64,000 nucleotides of DNA from Forsythia viridissima (lineage: Eukaryota; Streptophyta; Magnoliopsida; Lamiales; Oleaceae): assembly GCA_030279155.1 (NCBI GenBank), contig CM059037.1, positions 49,805,266-49,869,265 of the forward strand. The letters are read 5' to 3'. Below the pieces are notes generated by a model that worked only from the letters and a program-made list of their open reading frames with translations, ran no database searches and was not told the origin of the DNA. Positions 43,470 to 55,300 of the stretch are shown one piece after another; positions within the stretch are counted from its first letter, which is position 1, and each line of letters starts with the position of its first letter. Both the position numbers and the translations under genes were made by a program.

Positions 43470-44490
43470 AGTATTGACTCAAAGAGATGGCAGGAAGCCA
43501 TGGAATTCGAAATGAACTCCATGTACGAAAACAAGGTTTGGACCTTGGTTGACCCGTCTGAAGGGGTAAAACCTATAGGCTGTGAATTGGTTTACATTAA
43601 AAAGGTCGACGTGGATGCTAATGTTCATACTTACAAGGCAAGATTGGTTGCGAAGGGTTACAAGTAAAGACAAGGGATTGACTTTGACGAAACCTTCTCA
43701 CCAATAGCCATGTCTAAGTCAATTCGGATTCTGCATGCGATAGTGTCATACCATGACGATGAGATCTGGAAAATGGATGTCAAGATCGCATTCCTTAACG
43801 AGAATCTTAGCAAGAATGTATAGGTGACACAACCTGAAGATTTTGAATCCACAAAGCCAAACAAGGTATGCAAACTACGGAAATCCATATATGGATTAAC
43901 GCAAGCATTTAGGAGCTGAAATCTTCATTTTGATAAGACAATCAAAATGTTTGATTTTATCAAAAATGAAGATGAACTATGTGTAGAAAAGGTTAGTGGG
44001 AGCAATATCGTGTTTCTAATTTTGTATATGGATGACATACAATTATTAGGAAACGATATCTCCGATGCTAAAAATCAGTAAAATTGTGGTTATCCGAAAT
44101 TTCTTCATGAAGGATATGGGAGAGGCATCGTACATTCTCGATATAAAGATCTATAGAGATAGATCTAAGAGAATACTCGGCCTATCTCAATCTACGTACA
44201 TAGATACAATCTTGAGAAGATTTAGCATGTAAGAGTCCAAGAGAAGACTCTGTCCCATCGGACATGGGATCTATCTCTCAAAAGAGATGTGTCCAAAGAC
44301 ACAAATTGAAAGAGATCTCATGAATAGAATTCCTTATGCATCAGTAATATGATTTATCATGTATGCCATGCTATGTACTCGACCGGATATTTCATATGCT
44401 TTGAGTATCATAAGCAGGTTCCAAGCGAACCCTGGCGAGAAACATTAGATCGCAGTCAAGAACATCCTTAAGTACTTAAGAAGGACTAAA
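43470..44490 (+). pseudogene. Copia reverse transcriptase remnant
   Basis: Pieces in different frames read WQEAMEFEMNSMYENK, then VWTLVDPSEGVKPIGC, WKMDVK..AFLN, and the catalytic LYMDD (tyrosine codon at 44025). They continue with FFMKDMGEASYILDIKI, GLSQSTYIDTILRRF and TRPDISYALSI. At least seven stops or frameshifts break it. Confidence 0.85.
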
Positions 44491-44493
44491 GAC

Positions 44494-44990
44494 ATGTTCT
44501 TGGTGTATAGAGAAAATGAACTTAGAGTTCAAGCCAATGCTAGCTTTCAGTCTGATAAAGACAATAACAAATCTAAATCTAGATATGTATTTACTCTAAA
44601 TGGTGGTGCAGTCAGTTTGAAAAGTTCCAAACAAGAAATGACTGCTGATTCAACTACGAAAGCTGAATATATAGCTGTTTCAGAAGCAACAAATGAAGCA
44701 TTCTGGATCAAAAAGTTCATTACTGAACTTGGAATAGTTCCTATCATTGTTGATCCAATAACTTGTGTTGTGATAACAATGGAGCTATCGCACAAGCGAA
44801 GAAACCCAGGTCTCATCAATGATCCAGATATATATTAAGGCAATATCATCTCATTAGGGAGATAATCTTAAGAAATGACATAAAGATAAAACGGGTCCTA
44901 ACATACGATATTGTAGCAGATTCTTTGACAAAGTTGTTGTCCTAGCACAAGCATGATTGTCATGCTAACTCTGATGGTATTAGGATACCT
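44494..44990 (+). pseudogene. Copia RNase H remnant
   Basis: An open frame to 44838 contains YVFTLNGGAVSLKSSKQ and DSTTKAEYIAVSEATNEAFW, with the usual C-terminal residue pattern. After the stop, text like FHLIREIILRNDIKI and ADSLTKLLS remains in shifted frames to about 44950. This is the normal end of the copia polyprotein. Confidence 0.85.
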
Positions 44991-45992
44991 GAGTGATTGA
45001 ATCTAGTTTGTATAGGACATTTTGTGATATACTCTTTGTTAGATATTGAAGTATATGAACAAATTGATTAATTAAATATTTGTCTGTATTTTAAATGGCA
45101 GATCTGTTATTCTTAAATTTTATTATTTAAATTAATAGAGTCCGAAGAAAAGTTCATAAAAATTTCCCTAGTCATAGTAATAATGAGATACATATATCAT
45201 TATTGATGATAGACTAGCATGTGTTGTATTTTTTTTGAATAAAGTAGCTGATCTCACGAGCTAATATGTAGAGGGACATCTGAATGAACACATGAATGTA
45301 TTGTTATGAGAACATGATATTAGATGATCCGCCTAGAGATTCTACATGGATAACTATCCAAGCGTCAGTGGTAAATCTCTAATGCGCGGTTTTAGATTTG
45401 GTCATTTGACTTGAGGACATCATAGAATTTTATGTGAGGACCACTATACTTTGGTGAGCGTTTGATGGGGCTCGAAGATTTGAGTCACCAGGAAGACGTC
45501 GTATGGGTATAGTGAGAATCATATGAAGGTTGTGAATGTCCAATATGAGGATTCGTCACTCCTGGAAAGTAGGAGATTATAACCTGATTTTGCCCACTTA
45601 AGTTTATATAAATTTCCTCGGTCGGGGTGGAGTTATTAGTTGAAAATGTTTCAATCATAACTAGATTAGATCAACGAAGAGTTGAGGTGAATAATATAAT
45701 TGGTTGAAATGAGATTGACGCTGATCTATATCTCTTAACCAATTGGATTATATTGATAAAGAGAATGTATTTCCACGGTAACCGTACATATATTGGTTCT
45801 GTCATACCACATGCCATTTTCCTTCACATGGATTACCTTGACACATTGCTAGATGTCAATCTTGGATAGCAACGTGAATTGATCGATCTCGGTTAATCGA
45901 TGAGAATATCACTACGTTTGTCATCGTGAATGGGAACCTAATGGGTCACACACATAAAGCGAGAATTGAGCATCTGGAGTTGGACCTTGTCC

Positions 45993-46003
45993 AAGTGGGA
46001 GAT
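45993..46003 (+). promoter_or_regulatory. Polypurine tract
   Basis: AAGTGGGAGAT abuts the 3' LTR and would prime plus-strand DNA synthesis. Confidence 0.8.
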
Positions 46004-46480
46004 CGTAAGAATTAATGTCCAAGGTCCAATTAGTTGGGTCGGGGTTAATTATTTATTGGACTAAATTAATTAATTGGGCCCATTTGTTGATGGGTTCTAG
46101 TTTGACTAGAACTAGGACTAATGTTAGCCCTACCTATAAATACAAAGGCCATGACAGATTAAACTATAAGTTGGTTTTCATTACTTGCTAGCACAAGAAA
46201 AAGACAGCTAAATACAATTATTCCCAAAAGATTCTGCTTTCATTTGTTTTTGATCGTGGAAGTCTAGATCTGTTCTTGCTGAGTAGATTACTATTGGAGG
46301 CTGGACAATTGGACATCTGTGGTATTGAATATCGCACTTTCAGCTAATCAGAAATTAGATTTTACGATATTCATCAAAGGTAAACTTTTATCACGAATTC
46401 TCTCTAAGTACAAGTTGATCCGGCTTAAAAGAATTGAATATTTAATTTCCCCTGTGCATGTATACTTCAATTTTCTAACA
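46004..46480 (+). repeat. 3' LTR of the copia element
   Basis: It aligns end to end with the 5' LTR. Its first base is C instead of T (CGTAAGAATT), so the terminal TG is lost. The TATAAATA box is kept at 46135..46142. Confidence 0.93.
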
Positions 46481-48470
46481 CCTCCAACCCAATTGAGTTT
46501 GCTTCTAAATTTTCAAACATTTTTTAGGAGATTCAAATGGAGCAAATCGTTGAAAAGCGAAATGAGAATGTTGGAGATCTCAACAAGCATTTTCACATCA
46601 ATGGAGCACACTTTAAAAGATGGAATGGTTAAATTATCTTTTACCAAAATCTTCTCTAGGTAGTCTATGTTCTCTATGAGAAGAATTAAAAAAAAAATCG
46701 AAAATATGAGTAACGATGAATATCTTGAATATGAAGAGAATGTGGAAAAATATGAAAAATATGAGTATAAATATCGCTACTATATTTGTAATTGTTTTGC
46801 TTATGATTATAATTATGATGCTAGTTTTACGTCTACCAAGAAAATATGGAAAGCATTGCATAGCAAACATGATAACAAAAAGGCGGGCACAAAAATATAT
46901 GCAGCAAGTCAACTTTTCTGCTACCAAATTGTGGATGGAAAATTTGTGGTGGAGCAATCATATATTTTTTCAAATGATAATAGCCAAAATTTTATTTGAA
47001 GGCATCTAGTGACTACCTTATTATCGTTGGGCTATTTGACAAACTTCTACCATTATGGAGAGAGTTCGTGTAAAATATGCGTCGCAAGTAAAAGCAGATG
47101 TTACTAAAAATTCTGATCATTGGCATTTGCATAGAGGAAGAGGCAAGATGACAAAATGCACTTATTCAAGAGAGCAAGCATTCCCCAAAGAAAATTTAAT
47201 TTCTGCAAAAGAAAATTTACCTAATAATCAGATGTTCAAAAATAATATATTGAAACCCAGAAAGAAGAATATGAAAAACTCGTGCCAACATTACTATTTT
47301 AAATAATGAACTAGGTGAAGAAATATATATGGACAACCTCAATATTTTATAGAATTTGGTGAAGAAAGTAAAGCATGTAAGTTGTCTAATCCTTTTATGG
47401 CTTAAAGCATGTTCCAAATAGTTGCATGAAAAATTTGATTCATGGATTATTGAAAATGAATATAAAGTAAACAAGAGTGATAATTGTATCTATTATAAAT
47501 CATAGAAAAATTCACATGTCATTATTAGTCTCAATGTGGATGATTTGTTGATCTTTGACTCTAATGTTTTTGTTATCAATGAGAGAAAATATGCTTAAGA
47601 GCCATTTAATATGAAATATCTTGAAGAGACTAATTTTATTTTGGACATGTGAATTCTAAAACATGTGTATGGCATTTCTTTTTACCAGTCGTATTATATT
47701 AAAAAAAAAATTGAAAAAAAAAATATAACTATATTGATTGCAAGCATGTTTCTAATCATTTTGAATATAATTTTCACTTGACTCTAAATCAAAAGGAATA
47801 TGCTAGTGTGATTGGTAACTTGTGATATACGACTGATTGCACGAGATCTGACATTGCATTTGCAATGGAGGTACTCAACAGGTGTACAAGCAAAGCTAGG
47901 TAGAAAACGTTGGCATGTTATTCACGGTGTAATGAAATATTTATTTGGTAAAAAAAACTATGGTTTTTCTGATGCCTGGAATTCATTGTCATGTGATCAT
48001 TTATCTACCACTACATATATTTTAAATTGGAAAATAGTGCTATTTACTAAAAATTCAGAAGAAAAAAAAAACCATTATTGCTAGTGAAGAAGCAAATTGT
48101 TTTGGAGATTTATTACGTGTGATTTCAATGTGAAAAAACCCAATACTTATTGATTCATTGCGATAGCACCATTGCCATTTGTAGAGTGAGCAATTGTTAC
48201 TATAACGGTAAATTCAGACTTATAAGAAGAAAATACAGTACTGTGGGTTCTTATTTGAGTAATAGCATAATTAACGTGAATTATGTTAAATGATCTTGTG
48301 ATAATCTTGTAGATATTTATTCAAGACATTGACAAGAGAAATGGTGTTGATGCTTTAAAGGGGATGAGACTTAAGTCTATATCATCATAAGTCAAATATA
48401 AGAATACCCAACTTGAAAATCAGAGATCCAATAACTAGGTTCAATAAGATAAACGAATTATAAAGTGGGC
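46481..48470 (+). mobile_element. Older Ty1/copia element, internally deleted remnant
   Basis: The gag region (about 46590..47060) reads HFNGAHFKRWNG, then in another frame YLEYEENVEKYEKYEYKYRY, KKIWKALHSKHDNKKAG and YAASQLFCYQIVDGK. The protease, integrase and the front of the reverse transcriptase are missing. From about 47310 the text resumes as EEIYMD, YGLKH-P, then a decayed YVDD block (SLNVDDLLIF, about 47530) and RNase H pieces (LIHCDSTIAICRVSN, YYNGKFRLIRRKYS, about 48150..48240). The end GMRLKS-like text lies near 48360. It was the target of the younger element at CCTCC. No 3' LTR is evident. Confidence 0.78.
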
Positions 48471-48528
48471 ATAAAAATATGTAACTTTTATTTTGTCATC
48501 CTTACAGCACAAATGCATTTATTTGATA

Positions 48529-48709
48529 GGGTAATGTTCTACTCCCCATAGTGCGGAGTTTTTATGAAGGCCACATGACACGCGTCCAGTGGCCATTGGA
48601 TAAGTGCTTGACTTTAATGTCAAACACTTTTTTATTGTCCAATGGCCACCAAACACGTGTCCGGTGGCCTTCATAAATACTCCCCACCATGGAGAGTATA
48701 ACATTTCCC
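48529..48709. mobile_element. Foldback (MULE-type MITE), 181 bp
   Basis: The two arms of about 85 bases are inverted copies. Termini are GGGTAATGTTCTACTC and, inverted, GGGAAATGTTATACTC, followed in both by TTTATGAAGGCCAC and GGTGGCCATTGGA-type blocks. A perfect 10-bp duplication, TTATTTGATA, flanks it (48519..48528 and 48710..48719). Size and duplication length match the foldback at 14474..14644, but the sequences are unrelated. Confidence 0.85.
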
Positions 48710-48724
48710 TTATTTGATAATGTT

Positions 48725-48850
48725 TGTAGGGTTGAGTTTTCTAAAAACTCTTAATAAACGTCTTGTTTGGTAAATTTTTTTAGATTATAAGCAGTAGATC
48801 CTACAAAATATGTGAATAAAAATGATATTTGACTAACTTATAAGTAATGA
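48725..48850. repeat. Short dispersed MITE-like repeat, copy 6
   Basis: It contains CTTGTTTGGTAAATTTTTTT, ATTATAAGCAGTAGATCCTAC and TGAATAAAAATGATATTTGAC in family order. It is in the opposite orientation to the copy at 24991..25105. Confidence 0.55.
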
Positions 48851-49450
48851 TATACAATACACACACACACACATGCACAAAATCTGTAGTTTGTATGAGT
48901 GATGTGCAATAATTAACTCTTGATAAATTTTACCTATGTAAGTGTGAGAGTGATATCGTTTTTTATAAGAAATTTGGCATATTCTCGAAAAACACTCATA
49001 AAAAATTCGAATAAGGACAAGGTCGTAACTTGCTAGCTGTTAAAGCTAATGTCAGCACCTGAATTATTACGTGTGAGCAACAATTCCATATTTTCCTCAA
49101 CCAGTTATAGTTCAAGTCCTATACCACTAATAACTGTGGAGTAGAGGTTGTTGTATCACTAATGGGGTTCATTGCAGAGTCACACTTTTCTCTTTCTTCA
49201 ATGTGTTTTTTCTTTCTTTCTAGTGTTTCCTTCTACGAAGTCTATGGCTGTTGTTAATTATCAATATTTTTTTATGAAAAACAATATTATATTTTTCTTT
49301 TCTATTCATTTTGTTAGAAAATGTTTTTAAAAGGAATCACATACCATATTTTTTTGAATTTATTTACAGTCCATTTGAAAGTTTATAGGTTTACCCAAAA
49401 GATAAAAAGAGGGTGAGCTAATAATTTATCTAGTTGACTTTTGACGTTGT
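48851..49450. other. AT-rich intergenic spacer
   Basis: It contains a CA dinucleotide run at about 48856..48872. No gene or bounded element was found. Confidence 0.5.
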
Positions 49451-49453
49451 TTA

Positions 49454-49650
49454 GTGCTTGTTTGATTCCTATTAAAATGAATTTTTTGTTTTCTATTTTT
49501 TGACTTTTGGAAAAAATGACTAAAATGTCTCTTTTTTCTAGTTAAATATTGCAACTACTTTGAAAAGCAAAAAAGCATTTGGGTAATTTTTCTTCAAAAA
49601 TCAAAAAATAGAAAATAAAAAACTCATTTTAATGGGAATCAAACAAGCAC
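49454..49650. mobile_element. PIF/Harbinger (Tourist-like) MITE, 197 bp
   Basis: Both ends begin GTGCTTGTTTGATTCC and continue as inverted copies for about 50 bases (ATTAAAATGA, TTTTCTATTTTTTGA). TTA flanks both sides (49451..49453 and 49651..49653). High arm identity suggests a fairly recent insertion. Confidence 0.82.
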
Positions 49651-49653
49651 TTA

Positions 49654-50583
49654 GTTGCAGCAAATAAATAAAACATTATAAATTCAAAATTTTTTATTAA
49701 TTTAATAATATTAATATAATTAAATAAATTATTGCTAGACTTTTACTTGAGATAATTTTTTCAACCGTGAAAAATAATATTTTTATATTCAATATTTAAT
49801 TGAAATTAAAAATCTATAAAAGTCCATAATAGTCTTTCAATATCAAGAAAAATATTCCAAAATTAAAATCTATAAAGAGTATGAAAATATTTTAAAATAT
49901 ACAAAAATAAATAAAATTCATAAAAATCAGTCACTTAAAAAAAGTTAATCAGTCTTTAAAGTCTAAATTAAATACATTCTTTGTTGTAAATTTTTATTTA
50001 CAAAAATAATTTCACTAACACATTTGATTATTATCATACAACATAAGTTGACAAACCCAAGAAAAAAAAAGAAAATTACAATTAGTTAAAAGAAAGAAAA
50101 AAATAAAGCTATATTTTTGTTATTTATATCCTATAAAAAAATATTAACAACGAATTATATTTAATTAATGTCTATAGTTTATAAAATAAACAGGCTTGTT
50201 GGTCTTAATTAAGACAAGGACGTGATTAAATTTAATTAAATAATGTTATTGTTTTTTACCAAAGAAAAGGGGGATAGAAAGTGTTTAATTAAATGGTTAA
50301 TTAATTGAGAGTGAGGTCAGTTCAAACGGGTCTTGTTTTTGGACTTCCTCGTTCGATTGGTTGACCTGACTGGTCCAAAAGCTTACGTCGTTGCATACAT
50401 CAAATCTTGAAGTCCCAAATTGGGATTACAACAACAAACAACATTGATCTCCTCAAATATAAACTTCGTTTCTAATAATTTTATAAATTAGTTAAATTTT
50501 ATTTTTATCTAAATATTTTATAAGATCTACAGTTTTTACCTATTTTTTTAACTACATATTCCATAATACTCAATACCTATAAT
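49654..50583. other. AT-rich intergenic spacer
   Basis: No gene is recognised. A decayed copy of the short dispersed MITE family (ATTTTTATCTAAATATTTTA and AGATCTACAGTTTTTACC) lies at about 50465..50583, directly before the next element. Confidence 0.5.
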
Positions 50584-50778
50584 CACTGTTTTAAAAAGCC
50601 TGCATAGGCGGCGCTTAGATTTCGCCTAAATTTGAAGCTCGACCTCGACGCCTAGCTACGTCTCACGCTTCGCACTCGCATCGTTCTTGTCTCGCGTTCG
50701 CCTACGCCTCGCTCATGTCTGATAAACTTAAAGATCGGCCTTCACGCCTAGCCACACTTTATACTTTTTAAAACACCA
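50584..50778. mobile_element. hAT-like MITE (family 2, copy 2)
   Basis: It is colinear with 18002..18182: CACTGTTTTAAAAAGCC at the left, GAAGCTCGACCTCGACGCC, CTCACGCTTCGC, CGGCCTTCACGCCTAGCC, and an inverted end CTTTTTAAAACACC. It is 195 bp long. No clear target duplication was seen. Confidence 0.6.
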
Positions 50779-51305
50779 CAAAAACTTTTTCAAAAAAACA
50801 CTATATTCGACAGATCGATTCATTCGAAAAAATTAAAAATGGGTCTGAAATTTGGTCTAATTATATATGATAGTATCCAACCAAATTAAACAGAAAATCG
50901 TGCGAATCGAAACGAGTCTTATGAATTATTTATTTTTAAAAAAATTGTATTATTTTATTTATTTACTTTTCTTTACTATCTTTGACTTTTTATCTTTTTA
51001 GGTTTAATGTCTACTGACTTTAAAACATGGTTTGTTGTATATTATGTTTATATTATGAAATAATCTATTTATTAATGCGAGTGACATGAATCGTTTGTAA
51101 TTAAAGATAACACCTTTTGGATCATTAGTATTGAATCAATTCATATAGATGTTTTAAGTTTTAAAAGAGGAATTTAACACGCCATTCGTGTATATGTTGT
51201 ATTTATTTTTTATTGAAAATCCGAGACAATAAATTTTTAAAATTAAATGACAATGAACCATTAACTCGATATCTAAGTATATTCTAATACCTTGTCACAC
51301 TATCT

Positions 51306-51960
51306 TAGAGGTGTCAAAATCTGGTCCGCCTCCGATGAAGACCGGTGATGGCCTGTATTAGAAAAAACCTGCGGCATGGTGGGTTGCGGGCCGGGTCAAC
51401 CCAGCCCACAAAAAATAAATACGAACCCAGCCCACCCGTCGGCCTATTCGGGTCGAGCCCATGTGGGCAGCGGTTCAACCTGGTTCCACCCGTATGAATA
51501 AATTATTTTTTTAAATTACTAAAAAATTTTAGTTACATATTGTAATTATAAATTTTTTTTTACATATATTGCAACAAATGTGTTAAATTACTAAATAAAA
51601 ATAAATAACAAATTCACATTTGTTAATTTTTTAATTCAATTTTTATTTATTTTTATATATTTAAAGACTAAAACATCACGCATCTATTACATCTTTCACT
51701 TTAAACAACTCTCTGCCATTTATAAAAAAAAAAAAAATCAAAATAGGCCAACGATTAAAGGCCGAACCGCCCGGGTAGTGAACAGCCCGCTCGATTCACG
51801 GGCCGGCCCGCGGTTCTGCCTCCTCAGTTCGTGAATAGCCTGCAGTTCGGCCTCTTCGGCCCGTGAACGGCCCGCCCAATTCACAGGTAGGCCCGTGGTT
51901 CTGGGTCGAGACGGGTGGGCCGATACGGGTTCGATCCGCCCGCTCGTCTTAATACCTCTA
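51306..51960. mobile_element. hAT-type non-autonomous element, 655 bp
   Basis: The ends TAGAGGTGTCAAAA and, inverted, TAGAGGTATTAAGA are flanked by a perfect 8-bp duplication, CACTATCT (51298..51305 and 51961..51968). GC-rich blocks with GGCCCG and GGGTCGAGCCC motifs lie near both ends, with an AT-rich centre. No transposase is present. Confidence 0.85.
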
Positions 51961-52273
51961 CACTATCTCATATTTAGTGTAAGACACTATATATATTGAT
52001 ATATTTTGTGTTTTTAAATGTAGAAGTTTTTAGACTTTGTTTATTAACATGTTAACCAAACTTGTCATATTCAAACTCAGCCTGTGTATTAGTTTCACAA
52101 CTTTAAATTTAATGTACTTATTAACTTAATCTTTGGAACGAGTGACATATAGTGTTATCTAAATTGCAGTAGTTGTATTAATGTTTGTATTTTCATATGT
52201 TTCTATTACAAGTGATCAGCAGTCCTATCTGACTGTCAATGAAAAAAATAAATGTAATATTGGAAAGTGGAAA

Positions 52274-53238
52274 CTAAGGGTGGATTCAGCAATTGACAAT
52301 TAGGGAGATTTGAATTTTTTTTTTTAAAGCGAACTTGGATAGTAAAAATACACATAATTAGAAAGACTTAATGAGCCTTATCATTCGATATGCATATAGT
52401 TAATATAATATATTAACTTAAAAGACGAAATAAGAAAGGAGAAATTAGGGTTGAACTTTTCGAAGAAAAGTGATGTCTCAAATTTTTTGATATGTATCGA
52501 GCAAAATGTTAATTAATTTATTAGACAATATAATATTGACGATCGAGCATTGATCAACACTTATTTTATGTTTGTCACTACAAGTTTTAACAAATTAATC
52601 TTGACTCAAACTGAATGTACAACAATTAAGTGATTTATAACCAGATTCTCAAATTCATAAATATAAAAATTAATATCACACAAAGTAGATTTACAAAGAT
52701 TTGTCATGTCTTATTGTCAAAACCAATTGACATAAAATATAATTTCAATAGCCCACAATTACTCAAAATCAAAATAAATAAATAAAAAAAATTATTGCAC
52801 ACCCCCCCCCCCCCCACGCACCCCACTACCACCTTAATAGTCCACTACTGCCACAATGGCTTTGTAGATATAACAATGCAACCACTGCACTAATGCAACC
52901 TCTGCACTACTGCCACCAGGCTCACCAACTCTCTTCCTTGATTCCCAATTCCCACTATTTCTCTATCACCTACAACCACCATTCCGTCCACTAACAATAA
53001 AAATAGACACTTCTTTGAACAAGAAGACCAAGAATGCAAAGATTTAATTGAAGTCAAGCAGTTCAATGTTGTTTTTTTTTGTTTTTTGTTTTTTGTCTTC
53101 TATTGAACTAAATAACATTTCCCCCTGTAAATTCAACAATTCTGGTAATATCGTGTATTAGTAGTAGTAGTAATTTTTTTTCCCCATTTGGGCTGGATGC
53201 GCCGAAGCCCATCCAAGCTCAGGGCTAGATCCGCCTAT
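52274..53238. mobile_element. Possible decayed hAT element
   Basis: The left end CTAAGGGTGGATTCAGC and the right end, inverted, CATAGGCGGATCTAGC resemble hAT termini. I could not find a matching 8-bp duplication. A poly(C) run lies at 52803..52817. The interior has no domain. Confidence 0.35.
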
Positions 53239-54298
53239 GAATTGTAAACAATAAAGATTGTTGGGGTTTTTTTCAAAAATAACCATAATAAATAAACTAA
53301 TTTTTTTAATATCCTAAGTTTATTTTATACATGATTTCACGTTATCTTCATATGCCTCATTCTCCTCCTTCTTCTTCAACCTTCATGAATCAACATTACT
53401 GAATCAAACATTCGAGGTACGATTATTTGGTTTTTTCTATTATATGAAAATAGAGAAATAGAGAAATCGAATTGATACAAGTTTGATGCATAAAAAATAA
53501 TATTAATTTAATTAATTTTTGCACTATATATAACTATGCTTTTATTTTGTAATTTTTATTAGGTGTTTATTATTTTTATTTTAAAATAACAATAGTGAAT
53601 GTGTCGTTTTGTTAAATGACAATATTACATGTTAGTGTAAAAGAAAAAAAAATAAATTTTACAACTTGTGATAATAATAATAATACAAAATAACATTATT
53701 ATAATCAATGTCTTTTTTAGTAATTTAATACCATTACAGCAATAAATCACTTTTGTTTACCAAACGCTCAATTGCTGCTTTTGAAACATACATCAATTTT
53801 AAAACAAGAGTTTACCAAACACTTATCTGATTCTTTCCACTACTGATTCTTTCTACAGCACAACAGAAGCTGATTCTCTTAAAAGCACAGCAATACCAAA
53901 CCAAGCCTTATTCTATTGCAGAAATTCCAAAAATACTGTTTTTTAAATATATTTATTCTATTTTTATATATTAATTACTAGTTGTAATAGTTAGCCTAAA
54001 AAATAGGGATTTTCAGTTATTTCCATTAAATTGAATATCATAATTGATTCTTTGTCCAAATAGAAAACAAAATCAGGCAGACATCATTCGGCGAAGAAGA
54101 TTAGTCTGCGAAGAACATCAGTCTATGAAGAAAGTGCGGTGAAGAAAATCAGAACGTGAATGATCAAAATAATTTTATAATGTTAATTATTGTAACTTGT
54201 TTATTAATCCAAATATATGTAATCTGATTTTGAATAAATGTGGTTATATGTAGCAGTTCAAAATTTTTTTTATTTGAATACATATGTTACAAAAATTT
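53239..54298. other. AT-rich intergenic spacer with repeat R copy 2
   Basis: It includes 53522..53907, the uninterrupted relative of repeat R at 34369..34878. No gene is recognised. CT-rich text near 53350..53390 has no coding support. Confidence 0.5.
53522..53907 (+). repeat. Dispersed repeat R, copy 2 (without the MITE)
   Basis: Same orientation and block order as 34369..34878, ending GCACAGCAATACCAAACCAAG. It shows the site without the 110-bp MITE found at 34681..34790. Confidence 0.65.
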
Positions 54299-55300
54299 TC
54301 TGAAATTCAAGATATTTTATGTTTAAGTTACAGCGAGAATATTTGCACATGTTACATTATATTTCATTTATGATCTTGTAATATTTGAAAGTTTCTGGTG
54401 TGCAAAGACGTCTATTGCATTTAGAACATTTATATATGTTACAATCGCGCATGTTACATTTTCGTATGTTACATTTGCGTGTGTTACGTTTGTGTGTATT
54501 ACATTTACATATGTTACATTTAGATGTTGGTAACATATTATTTTATGTTATCATCATTCTAAAACAAATGTTACAAAAAAATCTCAGAATTCATGATATT
54601 TTGTGTTTATGTTACAGTGAGAAAATTTGCATATGTTACATTATATTTCTGTTTTGACCTTGTAACACTTGGAAGTTTCTGGTTTGCGTAGATGTTTATT
54701 ACACTTAGAACATCTGCGTATGTTACATTTTAGTATGCTATATAACATCAATGATACATATTACAACTCATGATAATATCAGTTGTAACATATGTAACGT
54801 CAGTGGTAGAGAATACTAATACATGTAACATGTGTTGGATAAAATAACATTATATTATCTGTAATATATTAATTGATACAAAATGTCGTTTGTAACATAT
54901 GTATCAAACAATGATACACTATAGCATTTGTAACACTATATCAGATCATGATATTAAAAAAAATTTGTTACAAATGTTATAACTGCAAACCAACTATAAA
55001 CTTCAACAATTTCGTATTTACATACATACTGGACTTTAAAACAAATTGACACATTATAACATCAAAATGTAACAGTGAGAAAAAATTTAACTCATGATTT
55101 AATAACATAACTCAATTTGTAACATATTTAATAACATATTACTTGCTACAAAATATCAATTGTAACATCTGTATCAGAACTTGATTCACAACATCATCCC
55201 TAACACTGTATCAAACATTCATACACAATATCATTTGTAACAACAGCATCAGACATTGATATTAAAGAGAATCTGTTACAACTGCCAAAATCAAATCTAA
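54299..55300. repeat. TGTTAC-rich repeat region with internal duplication
   Basis: TGTTACA/TGTAACA words occur dozens of times over 1 kb, on both strands: mainly TGTTAC in the left half and GTAACA in the right half. A direct duplication of about 150 bases is clear: 54303..54450 and 54583..54735 share GATATTTT-TGTTT, GTTACAG-GAGAA-ATTTGCA, CATGTTACATTATATTTC, TTGTAA-A-TTGGAAGTTTCTGGT and TTTAGAACAT. An open frame at 54385..54657 is a by-product of the repeats. Confidence 0.6.

Larger units (their letters stand above)
38972..46480 (+). mobile_element. Ty1/copia LTR retrotransposon, complete but defective, 7509 bp
   Basis: This element has two LTRs (480 and 477 bp) and a perfect 5-bp target duplication, CCTCC (38967..38971 and 46481..46485). 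It has a Met-tRNA primer site, a polypurine tract, and gag, pre-integrase, integrase, reverse transcriptase and RNase H remains in copia order. Stops and frameshifts break every domain except the integrase core. Hand alignment of the LTRs gives about 39 substitutions and two small indels in 477 positions, near 92% identity. The element cannot move by itself. It sits inside an older copia element. Confidence 0.93.

Noticed and set aside
54385..54657. A Leu/His/Met-rich frame with repeated MLHLR-type words
   Set aside because: It is translated TGTTACATTT repeat sequence and has no gene context.
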